Positions 27,501 through 37,087 of a DNA stretch of 64,000 nucleotides are shown here, one piece after another. Within the stretch, counting starts at the first letter, position 1, and each line of letters opens with the position of its first letter. The translations under genes and the position numbers were made by a program. Under the pieces are notes generated by a model, which was given only the letters and a program-made list of their open reading frames with translations, did not search any database and had not been told where the DNA came from. The stretch comes from Desulforhabdus amnigena (GTDB lineage Bacteria > Desulfobacterota > Syntrophobacteria > Syntrophobacterales > Syntrophobacteraceae): contig NZ_BSDR01000001.1 of the NCBI RefSeq assembly GCF_027925305.1, positions 3,924,501 to 3,988,500 on the forward strand, given 5' to 3'.

Positions 27501-29190
27501 CGTCCAACTCCATCTGTGGCCATGGTCTAGGGGGATCAGGGAAGAGACACCTGACCTTTCCTGTCCCTTCAAGTTCTGGGGTAGCCCTGTGGTCTCTTTG
27601 TCGAGGAGAGCCACACTCTATCTTCCCCGGCGCCATGAGAGGTTCCTCCCCTTCGGCCCCCCATTCGATACACGTGCAGGTGAATACCTTCTTTACGAGA
27701 CTCCCCACGGAGTATTGGCTGCAGGAAACACAGAGACAACAGATTCCACAGCAGAGATTCGCGTGCATATTGGGACATTGCGGGAGTCAATACGCCTTAG
27801 ACCTCAAGGCGCTAAGCGCATTCCCTCGCAATACGGTGGGGATCAAGAGAACGAGGGGACACGCCTCGCCAGTATAGTGATCGATTGGTCACAGTTCTTC
27901 GATGACCTCTTAGACAAAGCAAAGAAGGCAGGTGGCGAAAATCGACTTTCTTGGGCAGAGGCGATCAAGAGTATATTCGATGTTGCTGAAGATGCTAAGC
28001 AGCCGCGCAAGGCGCTGATCGTAGATATTGCCGAGCGTATGCGTAGCCGCTTACCCAGTATCGTTGCTGCGGCCCGGAGAATTCTTTATCGTGAACGGCT
28101 TATGCTTCCTGCTGGTCGCATAGCTGAAACGGACACCGCCTGTCTACGATGGATGGTACGCCAACCGGGAGATACGATGGCTCTCAAAGCGGCAGCGAAT
28201 CGCCAGAGATTACTCGGGATAGCACGGCGCGAGTCCTTCGATACGCTTGAAAACAGGGTGCTCAAGGATTTCATAGTCCGGTGTGCCATGGAAGGTCGTC
28301 GCTATGATAGGACGGAAGTGGGTGATAACCCGGGGCTGAGACAATCTCAAAGAGCATGCACAGTGCGCCAGTACCAGAATCTTTGCGCTGAGCTCAGTCG
28401 AATGGCGCTTTTCGATGGCGTTGCTGCTCCACCCCCTGTACCACAACCCAATTACGTGCTTCAGAATGATCTCCGCTATCGAGCGATCTGGCACCATTAT
28501 GTGCGATTATTGAAACGAGAGGAAGAAGAGGATTGCCTGTGGGATTGGCAGGCACGAACTTGGGCGGATGTCTGTCGCTTCTTGGTATGTGCGGCACTGT
28601 TCTCTTTGTCGTGTGAGGTACAGCGCAAGCTTTTTGTTGAAGAACAGCTGGCATCGGCGGTGAACCTGGTTGCTGAACAACGCTTGGGATGCCGCATTCT
28701 GGCCGGATCCGAACCCGGACCTTTTCTCGTTGGTCTGCGGAGCAGGCCTCGGAGCCGAGCGTCTATTCTGGAGGTTGTACATCCGGAGCATGCCGGAGAG
28801 CACCCTGCCACCCGATTGCTCGGAAGGACAGGTGGGCACCTGTACTTCGTTCTGACTCCGCTCGATGGTGGACGACGACTGGTTCTCATCATTTGGGCGG
28901 TACACACGGCGGCAGCAAAGGATCACCCATCGTGGAAGGAAATCGGCCTCTCTGCCGGGAATGCCCTGCAAGCGCATTTCCGTATCCTCGATGAACTGGG
29001 AGACCCCCTGTTTCCGCTTCTTCGCGGATTTGTAGTTGCAAGCGACATGGATTCCATGGCAGCGGATCTGCATCCGGGTATGAACGGGGATCTTCATCTC
29101 GTTCAGGTAGCAATCGACCAACGGTACTGGAGTGAGGCTCTGAACGGTATCATGCTTGTGATCGAGGACATTCTGGAGAGCGTCTTATGA
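27490..29190 (+). CDS. cnuC: McrC-like partner protein (DUF2357-type), nuclease residues not evident
   Basis: This 566-residue protein is encoded directly after the McrB-like GTPase with an 11-base overlap. The start at 27490 is chosen because AGGAGG (27472-27477) lies 12 bases upstream. ATGs at 27478 and 27376 are in frame but badly spaced or deep inside the previous gene. The N-terminal beta-rich half, the central R-R-I-L-Y-R-E and E-N-R-V-L-K-D-F segments, and the order after McrB fit McrC/DUF2357 proteins. In the C-terminal region, where PD-(D/E)xK nucleases carry D...(D/E)xK, I find L-V-L-I-I-W-A-V-H-T, so catalysis may be lost. The McrC assignment is by architecture and context and is less certain than the GTPase. 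Confidence 0.65.
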   Translation: MPIDVQLHLWPWSRGIREETPDLSCPFKFWGSPVVSLSRRATLYLPRRHERFLPFGPPFDTRAGEYLLYETPHGVLAAGNTETTDSTAEIRVHIGTLRESIRLRPQGAKRIPSQYGGDQENEGTRLASIVIDWSQFFDDLLDKAKKAGGENRLSWAEAIKSIFDVAEDAKQPRKALIVDIAERMRSRLPSIVAAARRILYRERLMLPAGRIAETDTACLRWMVRQPGDTMALKAAANRQRLLGIARRESFDTLENRVLKDFIVRCAMEGRRYDRTEVGDNPGLRQSQRACTVRQYQNLCAELSRMALFDGVAAPPPVPQPNYVLQNDLRYRAIWHHYVRLLKREEEEDCLWDWQARTWADVCRFLVCAALFSLSCEVQRKLFVEEQLASAVNLVAEQRLGCRILAGSEPGPFLVGLRSRPRSRASILEVVHPEHAGEHPATRLLGRTGGHLYFVLTPLDGGRRLVLIIWAVHTAAAKDHPSWKEIGLSAGNALQAHFRILDELGDPLFPLLRGFVVASDMDSMAADLHPGMNGDLHLVQVAIDQRYWSEALNGIMLVIEDILESVL

Positions 29191-32081
29191 AAACTGTGGT
29201 AGGCGTTTCGGCTTTCGGCCTCCAGGACTGCCTAGCCCTGCCCGACGCGCGCTGCCGCGAACTGGGATTCTATCCCACAAGCGCCATACTGCCGATGAAT
29301 CCTTTTGGTCGGATTCTTACTGGTGAAGAGGCATACAGAGAAAGGACACACGCAGGTCTGGAGTGGCCAGCTGAAGCGCGGATCGTTCCCGGCGAGCCCA
29401 TTCGGCGATCTCCCATATGTGTTGTGTGGAAGGCTCTGGTTGAAGCGGGGGACCGCATGACCCGCTGGGATGCCGGTCGCGGCGTATCTTTTTCTCTGGC
29501 TCGTATTCTTGCTAGCCACATCAAGGTATTGATAGCAGGCAGTCTTCCCAGAGAGCAGCGATTAGAGCATGGAGGCGACGAAGCAAAGTTCCCGACATCA
29601 GTAATCGCAATCCCTAACCACCTGGACGAATTTGGCCAGGAGCTTTTACTGCGGGAGCTTGCCGCCCTGGAATGTTCGGAGGCCATGCTGGTGTGGCGTC
29701 CGGTAGCTGCCGCCCTGGCCTGGTTAGCTAAAGTCTATCCACCGAGGGCTGATCGATGGCACATGGGTCAAAACGACCATATCCATGTGATCTATTTGGG
29801 GCCTGACGCCCTCGAGTTCACTACATTTCGTCTGCGTGTAAGAGAGCACCAGAATCGATACTATGTCCTACCCCTGAGGGACAGGCCAGGGGGCTCACTG
29901 CCACTGGCCGGTATGGACTGGGCGGGAGGACTTATCGAACAGTATTTTGAAAAGATCGATGAAGGTGCCTTCTGGCAGGCTTTCATTCAATTTCCTGAGA
30001 TATGGCAAGCTTTAGCGGAGACACAGTGGAATCCAAGTGATCTTCCACGGCCATGGAATCGAAGCCACAGCTGGACGCTTTGGAATCCACCTCCCGATCT
30101 TTGTCGGCGTATCTATGAAATCAGGGGCGAATCGTGCGCTTTACTGCGTCGGATCCTTAGGAAATCTTACGATCTGAGTTCCTGCAGGCCGACGGCTGGC
30201 TCTATCGGAGAGATACTTTCCCAGGAAGTGCACGACATGGCTCAACGTTTCCCTGGAGGCCGGCTGCGCGGGATGATCGTCTGCGGCTCGCTTGCACCAC
30301 GCACCATTCCCGCCTGGCTCGGCTCTAATTTGGAATCACTGGTATCCCGTGGGCTGAACATCGAAGGAAATCACTTAGAGCCCGAGGTCGGCCGCCTTTG
30401 GCTCAGCTCGAGTTGCGATGATCCCATTTCGGAAGGTGCCTTGATTTACGGCCAAAAAAGACTTGCTGAGATTCCTTCCTATCTTGATACTATGCCGCAG
30501 ATCTCCATTCTTGCCCAGGAAGGAGGACGGTTCTCATGGGTTCCACTACTGAAGGCTCATGAGGTTTTGGGAGGAGAGGAGCACAGGGATAGAGTAATGC
30601 GGCGGTTCCAACTGGATTCCGGCAAGCGAAATCTCCACGTCTATCTCTACAAGGGGTCCGTAACTGAGGCGCCCAAGAATACCCAAGATCCTTACGATTC
30701 TCGATCGATTCCATTGGAGGGTGTGACTCCGTGCCGGGCACGACTGGTGCGAGAAGTTGTGCGACGACTCGGGAGCGTAGAAGCCGTGCATCGCCATGCA
30801 TTCTCTCACACTGAAACTCCGGAAGCCCGCTATGCACATCGCTTCGCTGAAGAACTTTTCTCAACCCACCCTGGAGGGCAAGCCGGCACTCAGGAACCTA
30901 CTCCTGCAGAGATGGCTCGGACTCCGCTTCGACGTGCTATTTTCGATTTCCCGTCCACTCCCAAGCAGGACACGGTATTGAACATCGAAGTGCGTATCCG
31001 TCCTGCCAGCGGTTTGGCAAAAATAGAAATCCTGCCCGAGGATACTTCTTTTCTCCAAGGCGATAGGGTTCTACTCAATTATTCCACCATGCGTTTTGTA
31101 TCGAAGCTTCCCAGTCGCATGCGCGGCTGGCCGCGTATTGAGGAGATCGTTGTCGATCCTGACGATGGTGTCCTTCGTGATGGGATAAGGATAGTTGAAG
31201 CTTTTGAAAAGGCGACACCAATAGCCCGTGACTATATATGCCTTGTGGACGAATTGCGCGACAAGGTGATCAAAGGAACTACTGTAAAAATGGTTGCGGG
31301 CCTTCGGCTGTATCTTGGGGCGGTAGATCAAAACGGTCGGGCCTGCAGCTCGCTGGGTAATGAGATCATTCATCGTATAGCTTCCAAATTCTTGAGCGAT
31401 TTTCAGCTTCTTCAGTTGGAGAGGCGCAGAAACCTGCTGAACAAACTATTCACGCGGGCGGCATGGCTGTACGCTGCTACTCCCCCTGGCATTGTGGCCT
31501 ATATCCGAAATATTCTACAGACAGAGTGCAACCACCGGGAATGGAAATGGGAGTGGGCAATTGAAGCAGCCAGCCGAGTGTTTGTCGACCTGGAGGACTT
31601 CCGCCTACTCTTTCAGTCGATCGCTCGTCGGGCCCGGACTGGTCCAAGTGACGACAGGAGTTTTCCCATCCAAGCAGCACGGTCCCTTTGCCGTGTCTTG
31701 ATGCTCAGAAAGGAAAGTGAAAAAGGGCTTGACCGCGAGATGGCTCGGCTCTTCGCTGATCGCGCTTTACAGAGAATATTGAAAGAAGAACAAAAGCACA
31801 ATTTCAGGATGCTTTATTTTCAAATGATCCGGCTGTTGCTTTATCTCCTTCGTTTCCGCATCAGCGATCCATCATGTTTCGACCCCAATAGTTCTTCAAG
31901 TATCTCTGTGTTTGAAGAAGCAAAGAAGAGCATGGCACGTGCCCAGGATTTCTTTCCCAGGTATCACTCTAAGGTAGCGCAGACACAGAGGATCATTGAA
32001 GGATTCGATCAATATTTGCACTACGAAGGAACGGAAGACATGCTTCCTGTTCTTAGAGACTTGGCGGAAAAGGATTCATAG
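29187..32081 (+). CDS. cnuE: Hsp70-like protein with degenerate nucleotide-binding motifs
   Basis: The 964-residue protein starts within the previous stop (ATGA). Its first 430 residues follow the Hsp70 actin-like fold: A-I-P-N-H-L-D-E-F (141-149), R-P-V-A-A-A-L-A-W (171-179), a phosphate-2-like strand H-V-I-Y-L-G-P-D-A (200-208), G-M-D-W-A-G-G (242-248) and [12 protein letters not shown] near 365. The usual N-terminal D-L-G-T-T is replaced by V-S-A-F-G, and the phosphate-2 Asp by Tyr, so ATP binding is doubtful. The rest is helical and unrecognised. SrfB-like Hsp70 relatives are an alternative. Hsp70 homologues predicted to bind RNA occur in CoCoNuT operons, which fits this neighbourhood. 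Confidence 0.7.
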   Translation: MKTVVGVSAFGLQDCLALPDARCRELGFYPTSAILPMNPFGRILTGEEAYRERTHAGLEWPAEARIVPGEPIRRSPICVVWKALVEAGDRMTRWDAGRGVSFSLARILASHIKVLIAGSLPREQRLEHGGDEAKFPTSVIAIPNHLDEFGQELLLRELAALECSEAMLVWRPVAAALAWLAKVYPPRADRWHMGQNDHIHVIYLGPDALEFTTFRLRVREHQNRYYVLPLRDRPGGSLPLAGMDWAGGLIEQYFEKIDEGAFWQAFIQFPEIWQALAETQWNPSDLPRPWNRSHSWTLWNPPPDLCRRIYEIRGESCALLRRILRKSYDLSSCRPTAGSIGEILSQEVHDMAQRFPGGRLRGMIVCGSLAPRTIPAWLGSNLESLVSRGLNIEGNHLEPEVGRLWLSSSCDDPISEGALIYGQKRLAEIPSYLDTMPQISILAQEGGRFSWVPLLKAHEVLGGEEHRDRVMRRFQLDSGKRNLHVYLYKGSVTEAPKNTQDPYDSRSIPLEGVTPCRARLVREVVRRLGSVEAVHRHAFSHTETPEARYAHRFAEELFSTHPGGQAGTQEPTPAEMARTPLRRAIFDFPSTPKQDTVLNIEVRIRPASGLAKIEILPEDTSFLQGDRVLLNYSTMRFVSKLPSRMRGWPRIEEIVVDPDDGVLRDGIRIVEAFEKATPIARDYICLVDELRDKVIKGTTVKMVAGLRLYLGAVDQNGRACSSLGNEIIHRIASKFLSDFQLLQLERRRNLLNKLFTRAAWLYAATPPGIVAYIRNILQTECNHREWKWEWAIEAASRVFVDLEDFRLLFQSIARRARTGPSDDRSFPIQAARSLCRVLMLRKESEKGLDREMARLFADRALQRILKEEQKHNFRMLYFQMIRLLLYLLRFRISDPSCFDPNSSSSISVFEEAKKSMARAQDFFPRYHSKVAQTQRIIEGFDQYLHYEGTEDMLPVLRDLAEKDS

Positions 32082-32100
32082 AGGGAGACGATCCTTAAGA

Positions 32101-34527
32101 ATGAACATGCGATCCCATACTCAGATTTCTCCCTTGGCCGTACTCCGCACCTATTTCGGATACGACTCATTCCGTGGGCATCAGGAAGAGATCATACAGC
32201 ATCTCATGACTGGCGGGGACGCTTTGGTTTTGATGCCGACAGGCGGCGGTAAGTCTATCTGCTACCAGATACCTGCGGTGATTCGGAATGGAGTGGGAAT
32301 AGTCATATCTCCCCTGATTGCGCTTATGCAAGACCAGGTGGACGCCGTCCGCCAGCTTGGTATCCGGGCTGAATTCCTTAATTCAACCTTGAGTCCAAGG
32401 GAAGCCCGCACTGTCGAACTCAAAATGGTCTCTGGCGAGATCGATCTGATGTATGTGGCCCCCGAGCGACTCCTGACCACAGACTTTCAGCAGCTTCTAA
32501 AGAAAACGCAACTGGCGCTTTTCGCGATAGATGAAGCTCACTGCGTCTCCCAGTGGGGACACGATTTCCGCCCAGAATACCTTCAGCTTTCCATTCTCTC
32601 GGACCGCTTCCCGCACATTCCCCGCATTGCTCTCACCGCCACGGCAGACCTCGCGACACGCAGGGAAATCATCGAAAAGCTCAAGCTGGAGGATGCCAGG
32701 CAGTTCATCTCGAGCTTTGATAGGCCGAATATCTACTACCGAGTCGAATTGAAGGATAACGAAAAAGCCCAGCTCCTTGAATTCATTCAAACTGAACACC
32801 CGGGGGATTCCGGCATCGTTTATTGCCTCAGCCGAAAAAGAGTCGAGGCAACCGCAAAGTGGCTCTCGGAGAAGGGGCTAACTGCTCTCCCCTACCATGC
32901 AGGAATGGAGCAGGGCCTGCGTCTGATGCATCAGCGTCGATTCCTGCAGGAAGAGCGTGTGATCATGGTTGCCACCATTGCTTTCGGAATGGGCATAGAC
33001 AAGCCGGATGTGCGCTTTGTGGCTCACCTGGATCTGCCCAAGACCCTCGAGAGTTACTACCAGGAGACCGGTCGTGCCGGCCGTGACGGAGAGAGGGCCG
33101 ATGCCTGGATGGTCTACAGCCTTGCAGATGTGGTCGCCCTGAGGCAAATACTCGATGTCTCCGAGGGCAATGAGCAGTTCAAAAGGATTCAGCAACAAAA
33201 GATGCAAGCCATGCTCGGCTTCTGTGAGACTGCCAGATGCCGAAGGCAGGTCCTGCTCGGCTATTTTGGCGAGGATCTGTCCAAGTCCTGCGGCTTCTGT
33301 GACACCTGCAATGGGAAGATGGAAACCTGGGATGGGACTGTTGTCGCTCAGAAGGCACTTTCATGTATTTACCGCACCGGTCAACGGTTTGGGGCAGCTT
33401 ATCTCACGGATGTTCTTCTTGGAAAAGAAGACGAGCGGATTCTTCGCTACGGTCACGACAGAATCTCAACTTTTGGGGTTGGAAAGGAATTATCCGAGAG
33501 CGAGTGGAAATCTGTTTTCCGCCAACTTGTTGCCGCCGGTCTCCTCAGTGTCGATATCGAGGGAAAGGGGGGATTCAGCCTTGCACCATCCAGTCGGCCC
33601 GTCTTGAGAGGAGAGCAGAGGTTTGAGCTTCGGAAGGACCCGGTACCGGCAAAGAAGAGGAGGTCCTCGATACGGGAACTGGAGAGGGCAAGTGTTGCAT
33701 CGGATACCACTTCCGGAGGACTCTGGGAGAAGCTTCGCGTGTTGCGCCTCAAGATCGCCAGAGAGCAGTCAATTGCACCTTTCATGGTCTTTCACGACTC
33801 CACATTGAAGGAGATGGTCAGATATCTCCCCTGCACTCCTGAGGAGATGCGAAAGATTTCAGGTGTTGGTGAGAGGAAGCTCAAGTTCTATGGAGATCAG
33901 TTTCTTGCAGCCATCCGAAGCTACCTGGAAGGAAACCCTTTGCCGGAGGAAGAGGTTAGATTCGACTCTCCAGAGAGTGATGAGCGTAGTCGGGGTAAAT
34001 ATGAAGTGAGTTCTACCTCTACCCATTTGAGCACAAAGGAGCAGAAAGCCGAGGTGATTCGTCTCCTCAAAGAGGGGAAGCTGAATTCCGGTGAGATCGC
34101 CGAACGTGTCGGGGTGTCCCCGCCGACTGTGTGGGCGTACAAAGCCCATCTGACCATGGGAACTTACGGGGCCGATGGAGAAAGGGGGATCAACCGGGAT
34201 GCCGACCCTGTCCTCCCAGATACTACAGGAACTAATCGTTCGGATGATCCCCTTGGCTGCTTCCATGAGGATGAACTTTCTCTGGTCCGTTTGAAGGAGT
34301 TGATCATCAACAGACCGCTCAAGAGGCCGGACCACTCCATCACCGACAAAAGACTCCTTGAGCTCAGGAAGAAATACCGCAGGGCTTATGAGCCCTGGAG
34401 CGATGAGGAAGATGAGTGGCTTGTGAGTTCATACGGGAGAAAGCAGAACACTGCGGCTTTAGCTGAAGCACTTCAAAGACATCCAGGCGCCATAATGTCG
34501 CGGATTCGCAAACTTACAGGGAAGTGA
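32101..34527 (+). CDS. recQ: RecQ-family DNA helicase with C-terminal HTH and SANT-like domains
   Basis: The 808-residue protein is a 3'-5' SF2 helicase. It has Walker A T-G-G-G-K-S at 47-52, D-E-A-H at 144-147, the zinc-binding RQC cysteines (C-E-T-A-R-C-R-R and C-G-F-C-D-T-C near 375-402) and an HRDC domain (541-620). Beyond the usual RecQ length (about 600) lie a helix-turn-helix (about 646-690, [13 protein letters not shown]) and a C-terminal Myb/SANT-like segment (763-808, W-S-D-E-E-D-E-W-L). The start at 32101 follows the Hsp70-like stop by 19 bases; an earlier in-frame ATG lies inside that gene. It probably belongs to the same transcription unit. RecQ helicases occur in both housekeeping and defence settings. 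Confidence 0.88.
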   Translation: MNMRSHTQISPLAVLRTYFGYDSFRGHQEEIIQHLMTGGDALVLMPTGGGKSICYQIPAVIRNGVGIVISPLIALMQDQVDAVRQLGIRAEFLNSTLSPREARTVELKMVSGEIDLMYVAPERLLTTDFQQLLKKTQLALFAIDEAHCVSQWGHDFRPEYLQLSILSDRFPHIPRIALTATADLATRREIIEKLKLEDARQFISSFDRPNIYYRVELKDNEKAQLLEFIQTEHPGDSGIVYCLSRKRVEATAKWLSEKGLTALPYHAGMEQGLRLMHQRRFLQEERVIMVATIAFGMGIDKPDVRFVAHLDLPKTLESYYQETGRAGRDGERADAWMVYSLADVVALRQILDVSEGNEQFKRIQQQKMQAMLGFCETARCRRQVLLGYFGEDLSKSCGFCDTCNGKMETWDGTVVAQKALSCIYRTGQRFGAAYLTDVLLGKEDERILRYGHDRISTFGVGKELSESEWKSVFRQLVAAGLLSVDIEGKGGFSLAPSSRPVLRGEQRFELRKDPVPAKKRRSSIRELERASVASDTTSGGLWEKLRVLRLKIAREQSIAPFMVFHDSTLKEMVRYLPCTPEEMRKISGVGERKLKFYGDQFLAAIRSYLEGNPLPEEEVRFDSPESDERSRGKYEVSSTSTHLSTKEQKAEVIRLLKEGKLNSGEIAERVGVSPPTVWAYKAHLTMGTYGADGERGINRDADPVLPDTTGTNRSDDPLGCFHEDELSLVRLKELIINRPLKRPDHSITDKRLLELRKKYRRAYEPWSDEEDEWLVSSYGRKQNTAALAEALQRHPGAIMSRIRKLTGK

Positions 34528-34534
34528 TCTTCTG

Positions 34535-34665
34535 TTGCCGAACCGTTTCAGTCAATAGACAGCTTCTTGGTATTCGTTCAACAGCAAAGCTTAAGCATTT
34601 CCTTGTGAGTGATCCGACCATGCTTCTCGACAAACTGCGAGGTGATTTGCTCATGTTGGAGGGAG
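34535..34665 (-). pseudogene. Decayed winged-helix fragment
   Basis: On the minus strand a short frame reads F-Y-S-L-Q-H-E-Q-I-T-S-Q-F-V-E-K-H-G-R-I, continuing T-H-K-E-M-L-K-L-C to a stop. A shifted frame continues L-N-E-Y-Q-E-A-V-Y, a stop, then L-K-R-F-G. Joined, these resemble the C-terminal winged helix of ATP-binding or Fic-type regulators. It abuts the recQ stop and looks like debris at the island's right side. The larger 34528-35489 gap also holds two repeat copies and one small ORF. Confidence 0.4.
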
Positions 34666-34732
34666 TAAAACCTCTTTGGCGGACGTGTTCAGCTGGCAAA
34701 CATGCTCGAGAAACGGTCTGAATACCCTTGAT

Positions 34733-34804
34733 CGTCATTCCGGTGAAAAACGGAATCCAGGCATTCCCGATAGAGCTGAACCCTGGCTTCCGCCAGGGTG
34801 ACGG
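34733..34804. repeat. Dispersed palindromic repeat, copy 1
   Basis: CGTCATTCCGG...GGAATCCAGG...CCCTGG...GGGTGACGG is a degenerate member of the ATTCCGG/CCGGAAT palindromic family, also seen at 35368 and 47846. The adjoining 3' sequence (34810-34835) is similar to the flank shared by the other two copies. Confidence 0.5.
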
Positions 34805-34909
34805 TAGGAGCGAATTTTGAGATAATTTCTAAGCCCTTTTTTGTTGTTAAAGAAATTGTCTTCCTTGTTCACCGGCCCGGCGCGGGAGGAGAACCCCAAA
34901 ATCGGGGCA

Positions 34910-35071
34910 TCATGATAAACGGAAGGCCATGCAGAGGCATCCTTCAACGATGGCGGATACAAAAATAGCGGCCCTCAAAATATTTGGCTTTTCACTGATA
35001 TTTTCTTCCAAATAAAAGAAAAGACCCAAACCCATCACCAGTAACGACAAGCGAATCAGATTCATATCCAT
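34910..35071 (-). CDS. Small hypothetical membrane protein (53 aa)
   Basis: This is an ORF of 53 residues beginning M-D-M-N-L-I-R-L with two hydrophobic helices (about 5-20 and 32-50) separated by an acidic turn (E-E-N-I-S-E-K). GAGAGAAG lies upstream of the ATG. No family is recognised. It sits alone between the defence island and the MFS gene and could be spurious. Confidence 0.35.
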   Translation of the reverse strand: MDMNLIRLSLLVMGLGLFFYLEENISEKPNILRAAIFVSAIVEGCLCMAFRLS

Positions 35072-35367
35072 CTTTTTCTTCTCTCTTCGAGCTTTCAATC
35101 CAACTGTGCGAAGGATATCCAAAGGGTAGTCCGATAGAATTCAGCAGTTGTTCCGAGAAGCCTGAATAGCAACGTGATCATTGAAATCAGCATGAATGAG
35201 GCCAGGAGAAGTTTCCTGCAGCGTGTTTTTTTCTCCTTTTTTGCCGTTTTATTGTAGATACCTTTTTCGAATCATTTTCCCCGTGAATCCATAAAAGAGC
35301 GGTCTTTACATAACCCGAAACATGGGTTTAGTGAATGAGAAAGTGTAATGTTTTGACATTTTCATAC

Positions 35368-35443
35368 CGTCATACCGGCGTAAGCCGGTATCCAGAGAAT
35401 TTGCCGTGGGGCTGGATTCCGGCTAAAAGCATGCCGGAATGAC
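35368..35443. repeat. Dispersed palindromic repeat, copy 2
   Basis: CGTCATACCGGCGTAAGCCGGTATCC and GGATTCCGGC...GCCGGAATGAC form two nested palindromes in a 76-base unit. The sequence after it (35465-35485, AATGTTAAATAACTTCTG) resembles that after copy 3 at 47887, so the repeated unit is longer, about 110-120 bases. Confidence 0.65.
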
Positions 35444-35489
35444 ATAATCAATAAGGCTCGAGAATGTTAAATAACTTCTGATCAGGTGC

Positions 35490-36773
35490 TTACATCTTTT
35501 CCATCTGCTGTGCCAATCGTTGCCCCTCCTCTTCGTTTACAAAATAGAGAAGAGCGCCCCCGCACAAGAAAAGCAGGCTGATGGAAAGGATGGAATATCG
35601 CGTGTTTCCCATGATGATTCCAACCCACCCCATGAGAAACGGCCCGATGACGGCTGCAAACTTTCCCAGGAGGTTATAGAATCCGAAAAACTCCGCGGCC
35701 TGATTTTTGGGGATGATGCGCGTGTAAAAGGAACGGCTCAGAGACTGCACTCCCCCCTGTACCAGCCCGATGACGATGGCGAGCAGATAGAATTCCAGTT
35801 CCCGCCGCATGAAAAACCCCCAGACGGTCACCCCAAGGTAGACGCTCACGCCGATGTAGATGCCCTTTTTGGCTCCCAATCGCTGGCCGATTCTTCCGAA
35901 TGCAATGGAGGCGGGGAATCCGACAAACTGAGTGAGGAGCAGCGCCGTGATGAGGCTCTTGGGAGCAAAACCGAGGGACATTCCATAGTCGACGGCCATG
36001 CGCACGATAGTATCCACTCCGTCGATATAGAGCCAGTAACCGAGAAGAAATAGAAAAACGACTCGCAGATTGCGGATTTTCCGAAATGTAGAGGCCAACT
36101 GTTGGAACCCGGCGATTACCGCGTTTTTTTGAGTCGTTGCGGCATCGGTTTTGGGTTCGTCGACAAAAAAGAAAACCGGAATGGAGAATACGCCCCACCA
36201 GACGGCCACACAGACAAAGGAGATACGCACCGCTTCCCCTGCATCCACCAGGCCGAAGGTTTGTGGAGTGAGGGTCATGAGAACGTTCAGGGCAAAAAGC
36301 AAGCCACCGCCAAGGTAGCCCAGGGCAAATCCGAGGGCGGAAACGGAATCCATTTTTTCTTTGCCAGCCACATTTACAAGCAGGGAGTCATAAAAAATGT
36401 TGCCCCCGGAAAAACCTATGGTGGCCAAGATGTATAGAGCGAGCGCGACCTGCCAGTTCCCTCTGGCAACAAAATAGAGGGAGCCCGTCATGACAATTCC
36501 CATCATTGCAAAATAGAAGAGAAACTTTTTGCGGGTGCTGCCCCGGTCCGCAATGGCGCCAAGGATGGGCGCCATTGCCGCCACAACGATGCTTGCCAGT
36601 GAATTGCCGGCTCCAAGCTGGAAGGTGCTGACGGAGGCCGAAGTGCCGACACTCCAGTATTGTTTGAAAAAAATCGGGAAAAATCCCGCCATCACCGTGG
36701 TGGCAAAAGCGGAGTTTGCCCAGTCGTAGAGAGCCCAGGATATGATTTTTTTCTGCTCGGAAGATGCAGGCAT
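35490..36773 (-). CDS. MFS transporter, Atg22/UMF1-like
   Basis: The 427-residue inner-membrane protein has about 12 hydrophobic helices and the N-terminal I-I-S-W-A-L-Y-D-W-A-N-S-A-F-A-T-T-V. That motif is characteristic of the UMF1/Atg22-like major facilitator subfamily, which includes predicted amino-acid or drug effluxers. The loop A-D-R-G-S-T-R-K-K between helices 2 and 3 is the MFS motif A. Substrate unknown. The start at 36773 has AAGGAAA upstream. An ATG 33 bases earlier is also in frame. The following gap (36774-37087) has only a weak GGATAAGA/TCTTATC inverted repeat and no clear promoter or riboswitch. Confidence 0.85.
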   Translation of the reverse strand: MPASSEQKKIISWALYDWANSAFATTVMAGFFPIFFKQYWSVGTSASVSTFQLGAGNSLASIVVAAMAPILGAIADRGSTRKKFLFYFAMMGIVMTGSLYFVARGNWQVALALYILATIGFSGGNIFYDSLLVNVAGKEKMDSVSALGFALGYLGGGLLFALNVLMTLTPQTFGLVDAGEAVRISFVCVAVWWGVFSIPVFFFVDEPKTDAATTQKNAVIAGFQQLASTFRKIRNLRVVFLFLLGYWLYIDGVDTIVRMAVDYGMSLGFAPKSLITALLLTQFVGFPASIAFGRIGQRLGAKKGIYIGVSVYLGVTVWGFFMRRELEFYLLAIVIGLVQGGVQSLSRSFYTRIIPKNQAAEFFGFYNLLGKFAAVIGPFLMGWVGIIMGNTRYSILSISLLFLCGGALLYFVNEEEGQRLAQQMEKM

Positions 36774-37087
36774 GATTTCCTTTCTTCTTTGAAATTTTTC
36801 GCCCAAAGGCTTCAGCTAATCTATCATTTTTCACCAGGAGATGTAGATTCGAGAGTTGCGGTAAAAAGGCCGTTCCCCCTTCGGATTTGCGGCAAAACCT
36901 GGCCTGATTGACATCGATCTTTGGAAAGATTACATTTTTTCCCAAATATTCTTCATTACTTGAGTTATATAAAATCAGCTACGGGATAAGAATTGCATCC
37001 TTCGTTGTGACTGCCCCGGTCATTGGAGTTAACCTTTCCTTGACGAGTAAATCTTATCGGCTACTCGGATAAACGAAACGGAGAAAT

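Noticed and set aside
29187-32081. Calling the Hsp70-like gene a virulence factor SrfB
   Set aside because: SrfB proteins are of similar size and also Hsp70-like, but the McrB/helicase operon context fits CoCoNuT Hsp70 better and no srfA/srfC neighbours are present.
20333-34527. BREX, DISARM or Type I restriction-modification system
   Set aside because: No methyltransferase, specificity subunit, PglZ or BrxC-like protein is encoded here.
34528-35489. Right attachment site of the island
   Set aside because: I looked for a repeat of the tRNA-Glu 3' end (GGTTCAAATCCGGTTGGGG) and found none in this stretch.
36960-37087. Possible SAM riboswitch upstream of the archaeal-type MAT gene
   Set aside because: Only a weak GGATAAGA/TCTTATC inverted repeat is present. 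It does not match the conserved cores of SAM riboswitch classes that I can recall.
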